DNA from: Boswellia sacra
Lineage: Eukaryota > Streptophyta > Magnoliopsida > Sapindales > Burseraceae
Reading direction: 5' to 3'
Length of the DNA stretch: 64,000 nt
Assembly (NCBI GenBank): GCA_013180625.2
Contig: SNVD02008000.1
Location: 1-64,000 of the forward strand
Shown: piece by piece, positions 47,904 to 61,399 of the stretch
How the letters are laid out: each line of letters starts with the position of its first letter
Position numbering within the stretch: the first letter of the stretch is position 1
Made by a program: the position numbers and the translations under genes
Notes under the pieces: model-generated
Databases searched by the model: none
What the model saw: only the letters and a program-made list of their open reading frames with translations
What the model was told of the DNA's origin: nothing

Positions 47904-49537
47904 ATTTCTCTTCTTCAATTCTTCAAGATGAACACATAAAAAGATTCAACTAATTAGAAATATGTTTCGATTGTGGAGCTGGGGATATGAAATTATATTA
48001 CCAAATGAATTCTCATTAATTTATTGTAAGTTGGAGGCGGAAGCGGTTGGTGGGGACATTGAAGAAAATGCATGTGGGAAATATGTGCAAGAAAATGAAG
48101 TTTTATTAAATAATTAAAAAAAAGGTTTTCGAAACTAATGACTGAATTAATGTTCAAAAAAAAATCATGCTAGAAGTAAATTGATATTTTCAATAATTGA
48201 CACAAAATTTGTATGTATTTCCCCACATATTTCAAGCATCACCTTTCTAATAAAATTTTTTACCATAATACCCTGCTACCTTTATGCATGTTTTTCATGC
48301 AATTTCAATAACTCTAATTTATTCTACAAACCAGTACTAGTTATATTAAATGAATGAATGAATCAATAAATAAAATGGGCTTCCTTGGAACAAGCCTCCA
48401 ACCATAGGTAATTGACATTTATTTATTACATTCTTTGGTTCTAACAAAAATTACAACTCAAATAACTCTTAGACCATTGACTAAACTAAGACTCGAATAA
48501 ACTCAAGAGTTGATAAAAATACTTATAACTAAGTTTAATAACTTTAATTCCCAAATCCCAAGTAGCTTCGAATTGCATTAATTGAAATTATATTTCTGTG
48601 AAGAGATAGTCGTAACTTTCTATAAGAAACTCCAAATGACACCATAACATATGTCACAAAGATGACTTCAATATTTTTTCAATGGTATCTCTTCAAAATA
48701 ATTTGCTTAACATCAACAATAATTTCATTCCAAAACTGCCCTTGACTCTGATTCCCGTACACACTTATCATTCTAACAACTTACAATTCCTTCGAATTTA
48801 CTATCAAGCCCATGCTCTGTAACGCTCCTGTGTCACTGAGGATCGATATTAATCAAGCAGCACAGGATATAAGTGGCATCATTTGAGAATGCTAATTTCT
48901 TGCCAGTTGCCACCATGTTGATAACATTTGCTTCCTAACCGTACCTCTAAAAGCAGACAGCAAGAGGGATAGGCAAGCACGAAATATTGTCACCTTATTT
49001 CGGACACCCACTTTGAGAAAAATTACGGCTTCGGCAGGTAAAAATGCAGCTGCCTGAGCCAACTAATGGCTGTTGGTACATTTGTATGCTATGATGGAAG
49101 CATTCAAAAGCCAACAACGCAATCCAATTCTTCAATTATTCTTGGCAACGGAATAGAATGAAGTATCTGCTACCAGAGCCAAAGATTATGCTAAAGTAAT
49201 CTCCCAAGTTTCTAGAAATAAGGCCATTACAATTATAATAATCAGGAAATACATCAATCATGATGGCAGTTCGGCAGAAAAGTAAAATGAGTGCACAAGA
49301 TAAAACTTCAGAGTTTTGCAAGAAATCAAACTCGCGCAAACTCCATAGAATGTACAAATATCTGTATTGGCGGGTAATGCATTAAATTGAACAAGGAGTC
49401 ACAATCTCAAGTAACTTTTTCTTTCATCTCAATCCTATAATCTATCTACACAGATTACAACATGTAACAACTCAGAAGATGACCAAAACCCCATTGGAAA
49501 TACATAACTCACAAATATTGTAATTGGTAACAACTGT
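47904..49537. other. Spacer between the SABATH pseudogene and the TTC5-type gene
   Basis: AT-rich. The part from about 49,000 is probably the 3'UTR of the TTC5-type gene. No other gene seen. Confidence 0.5.
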
Positions 49538-52500
49538 TCATGGTTTATGTTGTGCATGGATTGATGAACAAACTTCGTGGTCAGAAGACAGCGTTTTGCC
49601 ATTCACCAGCACTTGCTCTAAGAAATCCACACGAATTGACTTGAACTGGTAATACTGGTTCAATTTACACGGAACAAAAACTAAAATCAGGAACTAATAA
49701 TCACCATTATGGTAAATCTATTAAGAAAAGAAAAAGCAAAAAAAAGGGCGCAAATACAAGTTAGCAGTCTATAAATTTCAGCTGCCTCTAAGGGAAAAAA
49801 GAATTAATAAAAGAAATCTACCATCTGTAAGAGTATACCTTTCCTTTCCAAGAAAAATCAAAATGACGGAAATAAGGTTGCAATAGTGTTAAGTGGTCTC
49901 CTTCTTTAATCTGCAACCAAAGGATTCACGTAATTCAAATATACTATTTGCACTCCTTTTTCTACATCTACCATTAGAATTATTATAACAATTTTTGTAT
50001 AAAACAATAAATACTATAGTTTACTACTTTGTACTAATAGAAGAGAAAAACATAACCAGTAGTTTCCCAGAATGTAGAGCATAATAAGTTTACGGGTTTT
50101 ATATCAACGATCTTTCCTTCAACCGAACCATGACTTGTTATCATACAATGTTGGCACTTACTGGAGTGCATTATACATTGAAACTTGATTATGAAGGACA
50201 GTGACAACGCAGAAAACATTCTGGTGATGGTGTCAAGACTTGTGAGCAAACCTTGTATTAGTTCTAAGTTAAGCTTTGATTTAATATCTTGATTGGAGAC
50301 ATATTTGAGAGTGGAGCAAAAGCCCTAACAGAGTTACAATTAAGAAAAACAGAACCTACTCCAATATATTTCTTGTTCAACTGGTAGTAATTCCAAAGAA
50401 AATGGCCAAAGATTCATTTAAGGGGAATGTACTTTTCCTTGTGCTTTACCAAAATTTAAAATGCAAAATAACTGCTTTCCCATGTTTTTGAGGAAATTAT
50501 AGAAAAACTTATTGTTCCTCACATTGCATTTAGCTTCCACCAGGCCAATGGAATAGCAAGATGCGAGAGAACTACCTCTTCTGAGAGGCATAAAGTTTAT
50601 GGCCCTCTAATGGACCAAAAAGTGTAAAAGTCAAGCAGCTAACACTTACCACATCATCATGTATTCTGTACACAGTTAGAACAAAGCATGTCTGACTTGA
50701 ATCACAAAGCAAATAGTATCTGCAATATAAGAAGTGAAAACCAGAGTTTATTTGTGAAGAGAACAAGCTAACAATTTGCTGTGATTTCATTTTCATTATA
50801 AAGCTACAGGCAAGATGATTCTTAAGGGACAAATTTTTAAATATATGAGACAGCATCAACTAATTTCTGTAAGTCATTCAAAGCCCATTAAAAACTACAA
50901 ACAAAAACAAAACACATGTTATTGACCCCTCAGCATCACAAAAATAACATAGTCTGATGGAATACAAGTTATGCACATGAACTGCAATGTTGCTCAATAC
51001 ATTTTCAATGTCCAATAAATAAAGCAAAAAGGTGGTCAAGCAAACTACTCACAGGGGAGTGACACTGCCATGCTTCACAAAGAATAGCACTTTTCCCACT
51101 ACTGCTACCGCTTTGTTTAGACCCTCCGAAAGCAAATCCACAGTAGCTCTTTTATGGGAAGAATTCACTAACCAAATAAGAAGCACACAACAACAAATAT
51201 AAATGTATTAAGATAGCAACATCAAAGGTAATTACAGGACCAAAAAGAGCTAATAAGGACCAGCAAATAGAACATAAGGAAGTTTCATGTAGCTTACACT
51301 TAGCAGCAGTCAGAGATGACGCCATCGATGCAAGTCGCTTACCTTTAGCATGTCCCTGAAAACCCATATCTTATTAATACCAGATACATCTATTGAAGAA
51401 ATAATGCTAGATGAATTACATCAGATTAATTACGAGTGACATCACATAATGTAAAGAGAGATTATGCCATTTTTTTGGTTCCCCCTTTTCTAGTAAAAGC
51501 AAACTGTGAAATGGTTGAATTATTACCCTCAACAAGTTCTCTATCTTATCAAGAAGATCAACCATTTTTTGGACCTCTTCGGTAGCATTAAGACTAGGAT
51601 CCTTTAAGGCAGCAGCTTCAAACCCACTGAGGGCCCTCTCATAATTCTCTAAATATGTATTCACCTGCAAACGGAAACCCAATTAAAGAAAAAAAATTAC
51701 ATACATAACAATAAGTTATAAAACAGTACTTGGCTCCTTACTAGTAAAATGAAACTCTTATATACAAACAACGTTTTAGTATTAAATACAACATATGTAA
51801 CTGTGCCATTCTGTGCATCAGAAATTTTTTTGTCCTGTTTTTCCTCTCTTTTTCTATTTTTATATTACGTTAAAAATTCCTGCCACAATCACATAAGACT
51901 GATGCCCGATGCCAGATGCCCAAAAAACACTAATGGCTATAAGTTCAACATTCCTCCATAAGAATAATTAATGCATGCATTATCTACAGACATAATCATG
52001 TGGTTTACTAAGATAGAATCAAAATCATTCCCAACTGTTCTAAATTGCTTCAGCTCCTGTTCAATTTGAAGAAAATAAACCATTTTTTTTAAACAGAAGC
52101 AACATATTAGAATCAGAAAGAAACTCGAACTAACAATACAGATGAGTGCATTCAGAGTTGCCAATTACAAGGACAGAAACTCTAAACACGTATAGCTCTC
52201 ATTTATCTTGCTACATAGCAGTTTTGGCAGGTTTCAAGAAAATTTAGCAACAAACTAGTCAATATTACATAAATTCTAAACATGTATAGTTCACTATAGA
52301 AAACCAATTACCATGCAAAGGTCAACTGCCCTTGGCCAGAGAAGGAGGGGGAATCTAGAGGGGCCATGTGATGAGCACATCCTAAGCATCGAATAAGGTA
52401 ATTCATTACTTAAACAAATCATAGACATTTAGACAGTTTCTCTTCCCTTGTCAACAGTAAAGTATTGCCCTTATGATAACATTCACTTAAACTGAGATAG

Positions 52501-55500
52501 GACCATGGAAGTAAAAATAAGGAGAAAGTGAAGCAAGATTCCTCAGTAGGTAAATGATTTTGACAACAAAATTTTAGTGCACTAAAGAAGAAAGCAACCC
52601 AATAAGAGAAAGATTATAATAATAGGATGACCACACCTTATGCCATAGAGAAAGCTGGAAGGAAAATTCAACTTACAGTGGCACAGTTAAAATACAGATC
52701 TGGATTGAACGTCATTTTTTCGTCTTTCTCCTGATACAAGTTATTAATAATCAGAACATACCCTTTATTCATCTTAAATAAATAAATAAATACATAAAAG
52801 AGAGAGTAAGAAGAAGACCCAAAAAAAAAACCATGTTCCATACCAATAATTTGAAGAAACCCCACAATAGTTTAAAACATGAAGGGAAAGTTAACTGCAA
52901 ACTCACAGCATTTTGGTATGCTTTCAAAGATTGAAGAAGTTTGTGGTGATCCCAAGCTCCAGTCACAAAGAAACTTGTGAGGCATGCATTTCCCAGGTTG
53001 TCTGTCAGCAGGATGAATCATTATAAGAAAAATAAGATATTAAAGAAAATATAACATCTAAAAGCACAGCTTCACATATAATTTGAAAAAGTAGAAGATA
53101 GAACCCACAGCGTTGAAAACCCAAGCATATAGAAAAAGTTTACATATGTTTCTCCACTTGCAGGGAATTGGTCAAATCATCAACTAGCATTTTTCATATG
53201 AAGCTAACCAAAAAAACCAGTAAACACAAAATGCTGCTTATGCAGATTAATATCTTAGTCGATTATATGTAATAAGGATCTGAGGTGAATCACAATAAAA
53301 TATGTAATAAGGATCTTAAGTCATGCAAAGAAAAGCATTTACTTGTATGCAAATTACATTACATAACAAAAAAGATGAGAACAAAAGCACACTTTTGGGT
53401 TTGATTTAAAATTGTATCTTACACCAAGAACTTCCGTCTTTGACATCCAGTGTGACAGCTTCTTTCGCGTGTTGAATGCTTTGCTCTACCATTTCTGCCT
53501 GATTCTCAGAGCCTACAATAATTTGAGTTATATGATGATAATTCATATTTATTAACATACTACAACTTTTGTCTCCTATGTAACAAGGTGCAATGCATCC
53601 ACCACTTCGTTATCTAGTATTCTTATTGCTATTAATTTTTCTGGAGGGGAAACAGCAACCAGGGAAGAATTCAGTGGATTACTATGCTCTATATTCTAAA
53701 ATGACCTAGCACCAAAAACTTTGAATCTACACATCACAGCACCTAAGATTGAGATCAGAACACCAATACTATTGTTGGCCACAGTTTTACTAATTTGAGA
53801 AGTGAAACAATAATTTGGAACCATGTTTGCAGCTGCCTCACCTTCAACTGCAGTAGCATGATAACACGTATGAGTTCTGATATGAATAGACAGGAATGCA
53901 AATGGCTCTGTATTCATCTCTTCTATTTGGCAACTGTGATTTTTATCTAAAGCTAGAAAGAATCATTCCAGAACAATTTTATGCATAAATAAACTAAGAA
54001 TTGGGTACAAGCCAGTATTATAGAGGACCAAATGACTGTGCCAACAGGCCATAAAATACGATTTGAAAAAATGGCTCTTAAAATGATGTCCCTAACAGCC
54101 GAAAATTAAGTGTAATCTAAATACAGAGGATGGAAAATAATTTTCTTGCCTTGAGCCAAGCTTCTTTCAAGCATTGATAACTGACAAAGTATCTTCTTGT
54201 TTGGACCCTGTAAAAATAAATATATAAATGAATAAATAAGTAATAATGTTAAGAAACCACTCGACCTAATAGCTTGAATTATAAGTAAGGGCCTAAATAT
54301 AATATTCAAGCTATTTTCTAACACACTCCGTCATGTGCAAGGCCTCGACTTTTCTATTTTATAGGTGGGCCAAGGCCTCAAGTGTCCTTCGCATGTGGCC
54401 AAAATATTTTAGCATTATGGGAGGATTCAAATACTAGACTGTTAGGTCAGTTTAGCTTTCATAACATGTTAAGAAACTACTTGACCTAAAGCTTACAGGT
54501 AAGAATCCCAATACAGTATCTAAGCTATCTTCTAACAAACAAAAACTTAGTAGAGCTCAGCCCAAAACAAACATATGTGGAATGAACTACTGAAAAACAA
54601 AATTGCAATCTACTAAAGGATATGACCTTGCTTAATGCAAGATTGAAGCAGTTCTTTGCTGCAGTTGGATCTCCCTTCTTCCAAATGCAGATACCCAAAC
54701 ATAGCCAAGCGTCTGTAAGGGATGGATTCAACTTGACCTGAAGCATAACAGCACTTTAGAACATGAACCTAAGCTTGAGAATTACAGAATAACAAACTTC
54801 TGAACCTAACAGTCCATTTTTTTCTTACAGCTTTTGAGAGATGATCCTCGGCCTCTTTCCTGTAGTCAGGTACTACATCCAACATTTTTCCTCTGAGATA
54901 TTCATAAGTTGCACGTTGTGCAGGTGACTTTCTTTGTTCTGTAAAAGAACACAGCATATTTCAATCCCAAAACTAAATGCGACATACAAAACAATAAATT
55001 TGCGGCAATTGTTACCTAAAAACGTAAAGAGAAAACTTCATCACGAGAAATCCCATCACTAAATGTGACATATGATTAAACCACATCATATAATCTTTTA
55101 AGCAAGTAATGCCAGAGAACAAGTTACATATCGTTATTCCAACCAAGACCATTATATCATTTGAACTCATTTAAAATAAAAAAAAAAACATTTCAAGAGG
55201 CATTAATTCATAAACATTTAACTTCAACACCCAACATTACAAAAGAACTGAAAGCTTCCAGTCGCAGTTCTTACTAACTAAAATATTGAAGGGGCAAACC
55301 ATCATCACAAACAACAAACTATCACTGCTTAGAAGAAATTCTTATGTTACCGGGAGTACAAACCCGGTAAAATTCCCAAAATACCATCTTTTTGTACTCA
55401 ACATGTTTTTGTTTCAAAGGATCAACCACAGATTGAACATAAACCCCTTTTTTTAGTTTACATAAAGTTCCCATAAACATACTCCGACCCTTCAAGTCCA

Positions 55501-55797
55501 GTTCATTTCAGCTCTTACACTTCAATAACAAAAATAAATAAATATGAACCAAGGCACGAAGAACGCAAAACAAGTGATAAAAATTTGAAATGGGTAAGAA
55601 GTAGAAGTAAAGAGGGTACCAGGAGGGATGGAATCGAGGATTTTGAGAGCGAGATCCGATTCGTTTTGCAATTTGGCGACTTTGTCATCTGGGTTTGCTG
55701 GAAAAAACGTCTCTTTGATGTGGTACAGATTATCTGCCGCTTTTGTGGCTCTTGCCCATATATCTTCCTCCACTGTTTCAGCTGTTGCGCTACTCAT
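49538..55797 (-). CDS. TTC5: Tetratricopeptide repeat protein 5 (TTC5/STRAP) homologue
   Basis: Thirteen exons on the minus strand join in frame to 421 residues: 55,797-55,620, 54,938-54,829, 54,737-54,627, 54,207-54,150, 53,512-53,423, 53,001-52,907, 52,730-52,677, 51,664-51,527, 51,355-51,298, 51,167-51,053, 50,719-50,650, 49,910-49,839 and 49,654-49,538. Animal TTC5 is ~440 residues. TPR helices run through the first two thirds (KLNPSLTDAWLCLGICIWKK; DGSSWYNLGNACLTSFF; NPDLYFNCATVNTYLENYER), and the last third (GLNKAVAVVGKVLFF; YYLLCDSSQTCFVLTVYRIH) matches the C-terminal OB fold. In animals TTC5 is a p300/p53 cofactor and reads nascent tubulin for mRNA autoregulation; the plant role is not known to me. 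Intron 4 starts with GC (CAAG/gcaaga), a GC-AG intron. The start at 55,797 opens the conserved region; an in-frame ATG at 55,932 also exists. Confidence 0.92.
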
Positions 55798-55932
55798 TTT
55801 AGTGACCGTGTCAGGTAAGCAGCAAGAAACAGTTTGCAGAGAGTGGACATCGAATCCCGCACTGAGACTGTGTTGGGAAGAGAAGACCACTAAACGTTTC
55901 TTTATGTCAGGGAAACGGCGTCGTATTAGCAA

Positions 55933-56453
55933 GGGAAGGCGTCATGCAACTGTTTTTTGAATTAGAAGATGTATGATATCATCCCTTCCAAATGAACGAG
56001 ACTTTACACAACGATATCAAAATTGGACCTTCCAATAAATGTTATGAAAAATTGTGAAAGTACTTAAATTTTAGGATTTGTATTAAAATTGAGTCAACCC
56101 TAATTATGTTACGTACTATATTAAATGATATGAAGCTATCCACAATTATTTGGCATCTTATTGGACGCTTATTGAGTATAGTTAGAGAACTATATAAACT
56201 TTTGAGTGAGTTGTTTGAGTTATGAGCGAGTTGTTCGACCCTTATTCACAGTTCAACAACCAAAATTTTACTTAAGATTATATAAAGTTAATTAGAGCAA
56301 CCCTCTCAACTTGACTAAATTTTTAAATTTGTCTAGAGTGTTTTAATTTGTTTTTGTTGCTTAAGTTCATTTTAACACTACATTACTGCTGATACAAAAA
56401 TTATAATATAAATTTTATATACAAACCTAAAAAGCGGACTTAAGAGGGGCATG

Positions 56454-56487
<34 letters not shown>

Positions 56488-56811
56488 AAATTTATGATGG
56501 TTTAAATGCTGTGTGAGTTTATATTCACCACTAATATAAGTAAACTAATCATCCCTTATATGAATTCAATAAACTTAAGATATATAACATTTATGTTCTG
56601 AGAGTACATATTAAGCCCTTAAAAACTATATAGATTCATTTGAAATTTATGTATTTAATTTAATTATTTTTATACAATCTTTCTTCACGACTAGCATTCT
56701 CTCCTCATCTGACATTCACCTTAGTAAAATACAGACATATGATTGATGATTAATACACAATAAATGAGAGGGAATAGAGAATATGGTAGATTTTAACCAC
56801 GCAAAATCATT
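55933..56811. other. Intergenic DNA with a (TA)n microsatellite
   Basis: TA run at 56,464-56,487. No gene seen. Confidence 0.6.
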
Positions 56812-57064
56812 AAAATCCACGTGACACAAGATCTGCAAAAACTTCGAACTGGAATGACATTTGGGGTCTTAAGTTCGAGTGGGGGAGGCGTCACTTGGGT
56901 GTAGATACCCAGTGGGCAAAACTGTACGGGACCAGTAGGCCTCAGAGCGGACAATACCTTAGAGTGTGCGGCCATGTATCTGTGACCCGGTGGCTCGGTA
57001 GCGGGTCCGTGTGCGCCTGAGAGAGATCGGGCGGGGGATGGTCGTTACACTACTACACCAGCTC
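56812..57064. repeat. GC-richer insertion of unknown type
   Basis: About 250 bp of clearly higher GC than both flanks, with GGGGTCTTAAGTTCGAGTGG, CGTCACTTGGGTGTAGATAC and GGTGGCTCGGTAGCGGGTCC. The composition suggests a dispersed repeat such as a SINE or retroelement piece. I could not define ends or a target duplication. Confidence 0.4.
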
Positions 57065-57128
57065 TGAGTCTAGATCCTTGTTTGTTCATGGAGAAATTTT
57101 CACTGATTGTTGTTGTAACTTATTTTAG

Positions 57129-58346
57129 GCTCCTCACTTAACGTACCAGCGATCTTCATATTTCGAGACTCAATTTTTGATGCTGGAAACAATCACTTTA
57201 ACAAGAATTGTACTGCTCAGGCTGATTTCCCACCTTATGGTTCAAGTTTCTTCCATCATCCCACTGGCAGGTTCACTAATGGCACAACAGTGGCAGACTT
57301 CATTTGTCAGTTCAAAAATTCTTTACTTCTTTATGGTTTTGTGTGTTTTCATATTAATACACTGCATGCATTTAAATAAATGTACTTATTATTGTATATA
57401 TTTTTACTGTTTGTGGTGTTTTATAAAATATTGGAAGCACAATTCTTTGGCATCGACTTTCAAAAACCGTACCTGGAGGCACAGATAGCAGTTACAAATG
57501 GAAGCAGGAAAGATTACCCAGCAAATGGCGTCAACTTTGCCCTTGCTGGAAGTGGTGTTCTGCGGGAAACAAATAAGGACTGGGTAATACCATTTGCCTT
57601 CAGAATGTCCAGTTCACTAAGAGTATCTGATACATTGATTGTTTAATTTTACACGATTTGAAGCAGGAAATGTTTTAAATTGTACAGAAGTACTATCTAA
57701 ACATTATAACAGCATTGTATGCTGATGCTTATATGCCACAGAAGAATTGTGAAACTACACATAAAAACTAATTGGTTGGCCATTAATCGTTAGTAATCCT
57801 GACAGTAATTTGAAAGCCATATTAATAGAAGAAGACAGGCCAAAATCCAAATCATCCTTAACCGAAAGTACACTTTACTTCTAGGAAATGACATTAAGAT
57901 CTCGTGTGACACAAGGCTAGAGACCGTCATATTGTTATGACCAAAAGCAGACACTCATGAGATGTACACCTTCAGTTGTATGCCATCAGTTTACCAATAT
58001 TAATGGGAATGAAATATATGTATACCATCAGTTGTATTGGATTGTTAAGTTGCTGATCATTGCTTTCATTTACACGTCACAGGGAGTCATACCAATCCAG
58101 GACCAGCTGCACCAATTCCAGACATTAGTGAAGCAGAACCAGATTAATAAAACTCTGCTTCAGAAGTCTCTCTTTATATTTGAGTCTGGCTCCTACTTCA
58201 TGGCTTTTGATACCCCAACACTTAGCCCAGTTGCTTATGTTCAAGCTTTGTTAGCAGAGGTGGCAAAGCTGATTGACCAGATTTACACTATTGGTGCTCG
58301 CCGCATCGCTGTGTTTTCACTTGGTCCTGTTGGTTGTGTTAATTAG
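57129..58346 (+). pseudogene. GDSL esterase/lipase pseudogene
   Basis: Three exon-like parts: 57,129-57,309, ~57,440-57,583 and 58,083-58,346. The first reads VPAIFIFRDSIFDAGNNHF, the block I region with the catalytic Ser kept but GDS changed to RDS, then PPYGSSFFHHPTGRFTNG. The second reads IDFQKPYLEAQIAVTNGS and NGVNFALAGSGVL (block II). The third reads IPIQDQLHQFQTLVKQNQ, then ESGSYFMAFDTPTLSPVAYV where relatives have SGSND (block III Asn lost), then GARRIAVFSLGPVGCVN and a stop. The signal-peptide exon and the C-terminal Asp-His block are missing. Plant GDSL enzymes are usually secreted lipid or cutin esterases. Confidence 0.88.
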
Positions 58347-60735
58347 GCCTGTTAAGTTGAAGACTCTAGCGAACATTACCTCAACTTGAGTTTGACCAGA
58401 AATGCATTTGGAGAAATTGCTTGGAAGATGAATGAATTGATTAGTTATTTTCTATGTTCATATACATACCCATACTGTTGCAATGTCAACAAATTTGCTT
58501 CTTGGCCACCTTTAGACCCGTCAAATTCGGAATACATAGCAACGTATTTTCAATAATAGATACTTATCCTCTTTAGATTAAACAAGTTGTCAGAATAAAT
58601 TTTTGCCTATATTATACTTCTCCAAACATTGACTGCTCATTTTGTGCCTTTCCTAAAGATGTTACCATCGGCTAACCAAGTTTTGTGCCTTGGATCAAGC
58701 CTGCCACCAAGCATTAATTTGTGGTTTACATGAACGGATCATAACCTAACATAAGATGTTATCAATTTTGGACCAAACTGATTATATATTTTCTACGTTA
58801 ATTTCTATCTTTTGAAGTTTGAATGTTCGCCTAACATAACTTTTTTCTAGCCATTCCAATCCCTTATCCAGATATAAATTGTAACCCACATAATTGTAAC
58901 ATGATCACATAGTTAATTTCTCCCTTAATTTCTATCATTTGAAGTTTGACCGTTCACCTACAGTATCTTTTTTTCTAGCCAATCCCTTATCCAGATATAA
59001 ACTGTAATAGAGTTATAATATTGTGAATAATGTGCTGATATTTAATTAGAAATGTCACAGAAACTCACATAAATGATAGATTTTTGTAGCGGTTGATGTG
59101 ACTCTCTATACGTAGTATTACTTGGCATGACTCTTGGCACTTAAATGTCATGATGTTAACTAATCCAGCTTCTGAAGGAAGAATTTTGCGCAACATCCAG
59201 CTGGTCGCACTAGAGTTATCACTTCATCACTTTTTGTGATTGTGGGTCACACAAGCATGGATGGACCCTGCAGCAACCTGATCCAATTCAAAAGCAATCT
59301 AAATGTGCTGTTGAGCTTTTGCTACAAGTGTACACAATGATCAATTTGTCAGCACCAGCAGTTAAACCCCATATGCCCACACGGCTATGAGTAAGCCGCA
59401 CTCTGTCTTTTCTTTGGCCCCTTTGGATGCCTTTTCGTTACTTCAGTACCGATACACAAAACAGCAGCTCTGTGTTGGGTGAATATATGAAGAAGTTGTC
59501 AATTAATTAAATTAGGTTCATTTCCTTTATCAAAAGGCAGGCATTCAATTGTTGGGTTTTGATTTTCATTCAGTTTTTAAGATTACATAAACAAGAGGAA
59601 CCCGATTTCACCAACTAGCTTTGGTACTATAGGTCCAGTCCTTTCGTCCTTCATTTTGGTTTAAATTTTGAAAAATACTCTCTACATCCCCACCTAGTAA
59701 TTACACTCTATAATCTTAACTTACCTACCCATTATCTTATATGGAAGCGTTCTTAATCCATTTTACTTAATATGAACTCGAAGTTTCTTTCATACTATAA
59801 CTCTAGAACTTCTTTGTCAAAAACTTTTATTTATTAATTATTTCTTTTTTTATTTAATTTGTTCATACATGTACTCAAATTAATAAAGTCTGCCTTTACA
59901 TGGCAATTAGGTAATTAACCCTTAGATTAGACTACTTCGTTTTTTTACCCAACGCCTCAAAGAAAAAAGATGGTCCAAGTCTTTGGAGCATTTCCTTCTG
60001 TGGCTTTTTCCTTCTACACTTAATTAATAATTAATGTACGTAAATGCTACCAAATCAAACTAAGCTTATATCAAATAAGTTTGGGAATTTAATGTTGTGT
60101 GTTATAAAATTTAGATGACGTTTAAGAATATAAGGATATGGTCATCATAATTATATGCATAATTATTTTGAAATTAGTAAAGAGTTTCCCATGATGTGAG
60201 CCAAAGAAAAGGATATGTACTAGTTAATCACAAAAAGTAAATAAAAATACTTGAATTGAAGCCCGTGACAACTATTAAGATACACATATATCACAAAATA
60301 AATAAATAAATAAAATAAAATAATAGAAGAAGAGGCTAGCTAGGCTAGGGCCACCCTAATTGACTTGTTCATGTCGACAAAGACTCTAAGAAAGAGGGCA
60401 ACAAGTCACTTGTTCGAATATGAAAATTGAAAACCATTAAAAGAGAAGAAAATTTCCACAACTTCTAGTAACGACATTTTTGTAACAATTTAACATGGAA
60501 GACATTGCATCATCACCACCAGCTGTGCTTGTGGCTTAATCTTGGCAGGTCCCACGCGCAATTACAGCCAACCAAGGCGTGAGTTATGGCGACAAAATAA
60601 GCAAAAACATGCACCTTCCCAATCTTTTTCCCGTGAAAGCTCTCTCTTTTCTCTAGTTTAGCCTAACGCGTCTTCTCACAAACAACTCACAAACAAACTT
60701 CCACACGATATAATATTGACCCTCCACATTCTCTC
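58347..60735. other. Intergenic DNA with a small tandem duplication
   Basis: Two copies of an ~85-bp unit lie at 58,798-58,884 and 58,925-59,007 (TTAATTTCTATC.TTTGAAGT; ATCCCTTATCCAGATATAAA). The rest shows no gene. Confidence 0.7.
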
Positions 60736-60742
60736 TATATAG
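60736..60742 (+). promoter_or_regulatory. TATA box of the DUF4228 gene
   Basis: TATATAG in CTCTCTATATAGAAACC, about 120 bp upstream of the ATG at 60,863. With a start site ~30 bp downstream the 5'UTR would be about 95 bp. Confidence 0.7.
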
Positions 60743-60862
60743 AAACCATTAACAAACACTTTTGTCCTAAGCTTCTATATTCTCATTCAATCTAGTGCCA
60801 TATAGAAGCTGCTGCAGCTACCAGCTCTGATTATATCTTCTCCATCTATCTCGTTTGGCGAC

Positions 60863-61399
60863 ATGGGCAATTATATTTCTTGCACTTTAGCAACTCCTTT
60901 GGTGAAGAGCGCCAGAGCGGCGAGAGTTGTCCTTCCAGGGGGAGAGGTGAGGCAGTTTCGTGAAGTGGTGAAGGCTGCAGAGCTGATGTTGGAATGTCCC
61001 AACTTCTTCGTGGCTAACTCAAAGTCCCTACACATCGGCAGGAGGTTCTCCGCGCTCGGCGCCGACGAGGAGCTTGAGTTTGGCAATGTCTACACAATGT
61101 TTCCCATGAAACGACTGAATTCTGTGGTTACTGCAGCCGACATGGCCGTGCTTTTCATGGCTGCAAACTCTGCTGCTAAAAGACTAACCGGGCCCGGGAA
61201 GATGAGGGTCTCACCGGATTCGGGCAGCGCCGCAAACGAAGACAATGAGAAGGATAGTGAAGATAAGCAGCAGGGACCAAGATTGAGCTTGGAAGGAGTT
61301 GATGAAGGGTTCCCAGTTGCAGAGTTCAAGTTAGTTGCTTGTAGGTCAAGAAAGCCATTGTTGGAAACTATAAAGGAAGAGCCTGTATTTTCAAGGTGA
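60863..61399 (+). CDS. DUF4228 (PADRE) domain protein
   Basis: A single-exon gene of 178 residues. It starts MGNYISCTLA: the Gly-2 and Ser-6 context is a candidate N-myristoylation site, and Cys-7 could be palmitoylated, which fits membrane or nuclear attachment as in other family members. The DUF4228/PADRE core follows (ARVVLPGGEVRQFREVVKAA; ELMLECPNFFVANSKSLHIG; LEFGNVYTMFPMKRLNSVVT). A disordered, acidic middle (SGSAANEDNEKDSEDKQQGP) leads to the conserved C-terminal tail (FKLVACRSRKPLLETIKEEP). PADRE genes are induced by pathogens and abiotic stress in several plants; the molecular job is unknown. Intronless, with a clear TATA box. Confidence 0.93.
   Translation: MGNYISCTLATPLVKSARAARVVLPGGEVRQFREVVKAAELMLECPNFFVANSKSLHIGRRFSALGADEELEFGNVYTMFPMKRLNSVVTAADMAVLFMAANSAAKRLTGPGKMRVSPDSGSAANEDNEKDSEDKQQGPRLSLEGVDEGFPVAEFKLVACRSRKPLLETIKEEPVFSR

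Noticed and set aside
56793..57064. Possible tRNA-like or tRNA-derived sequence (TTCGA-containing)
   Set aside because: No cloverleaf could be built and no A box/B box pair at the right spacing was found.
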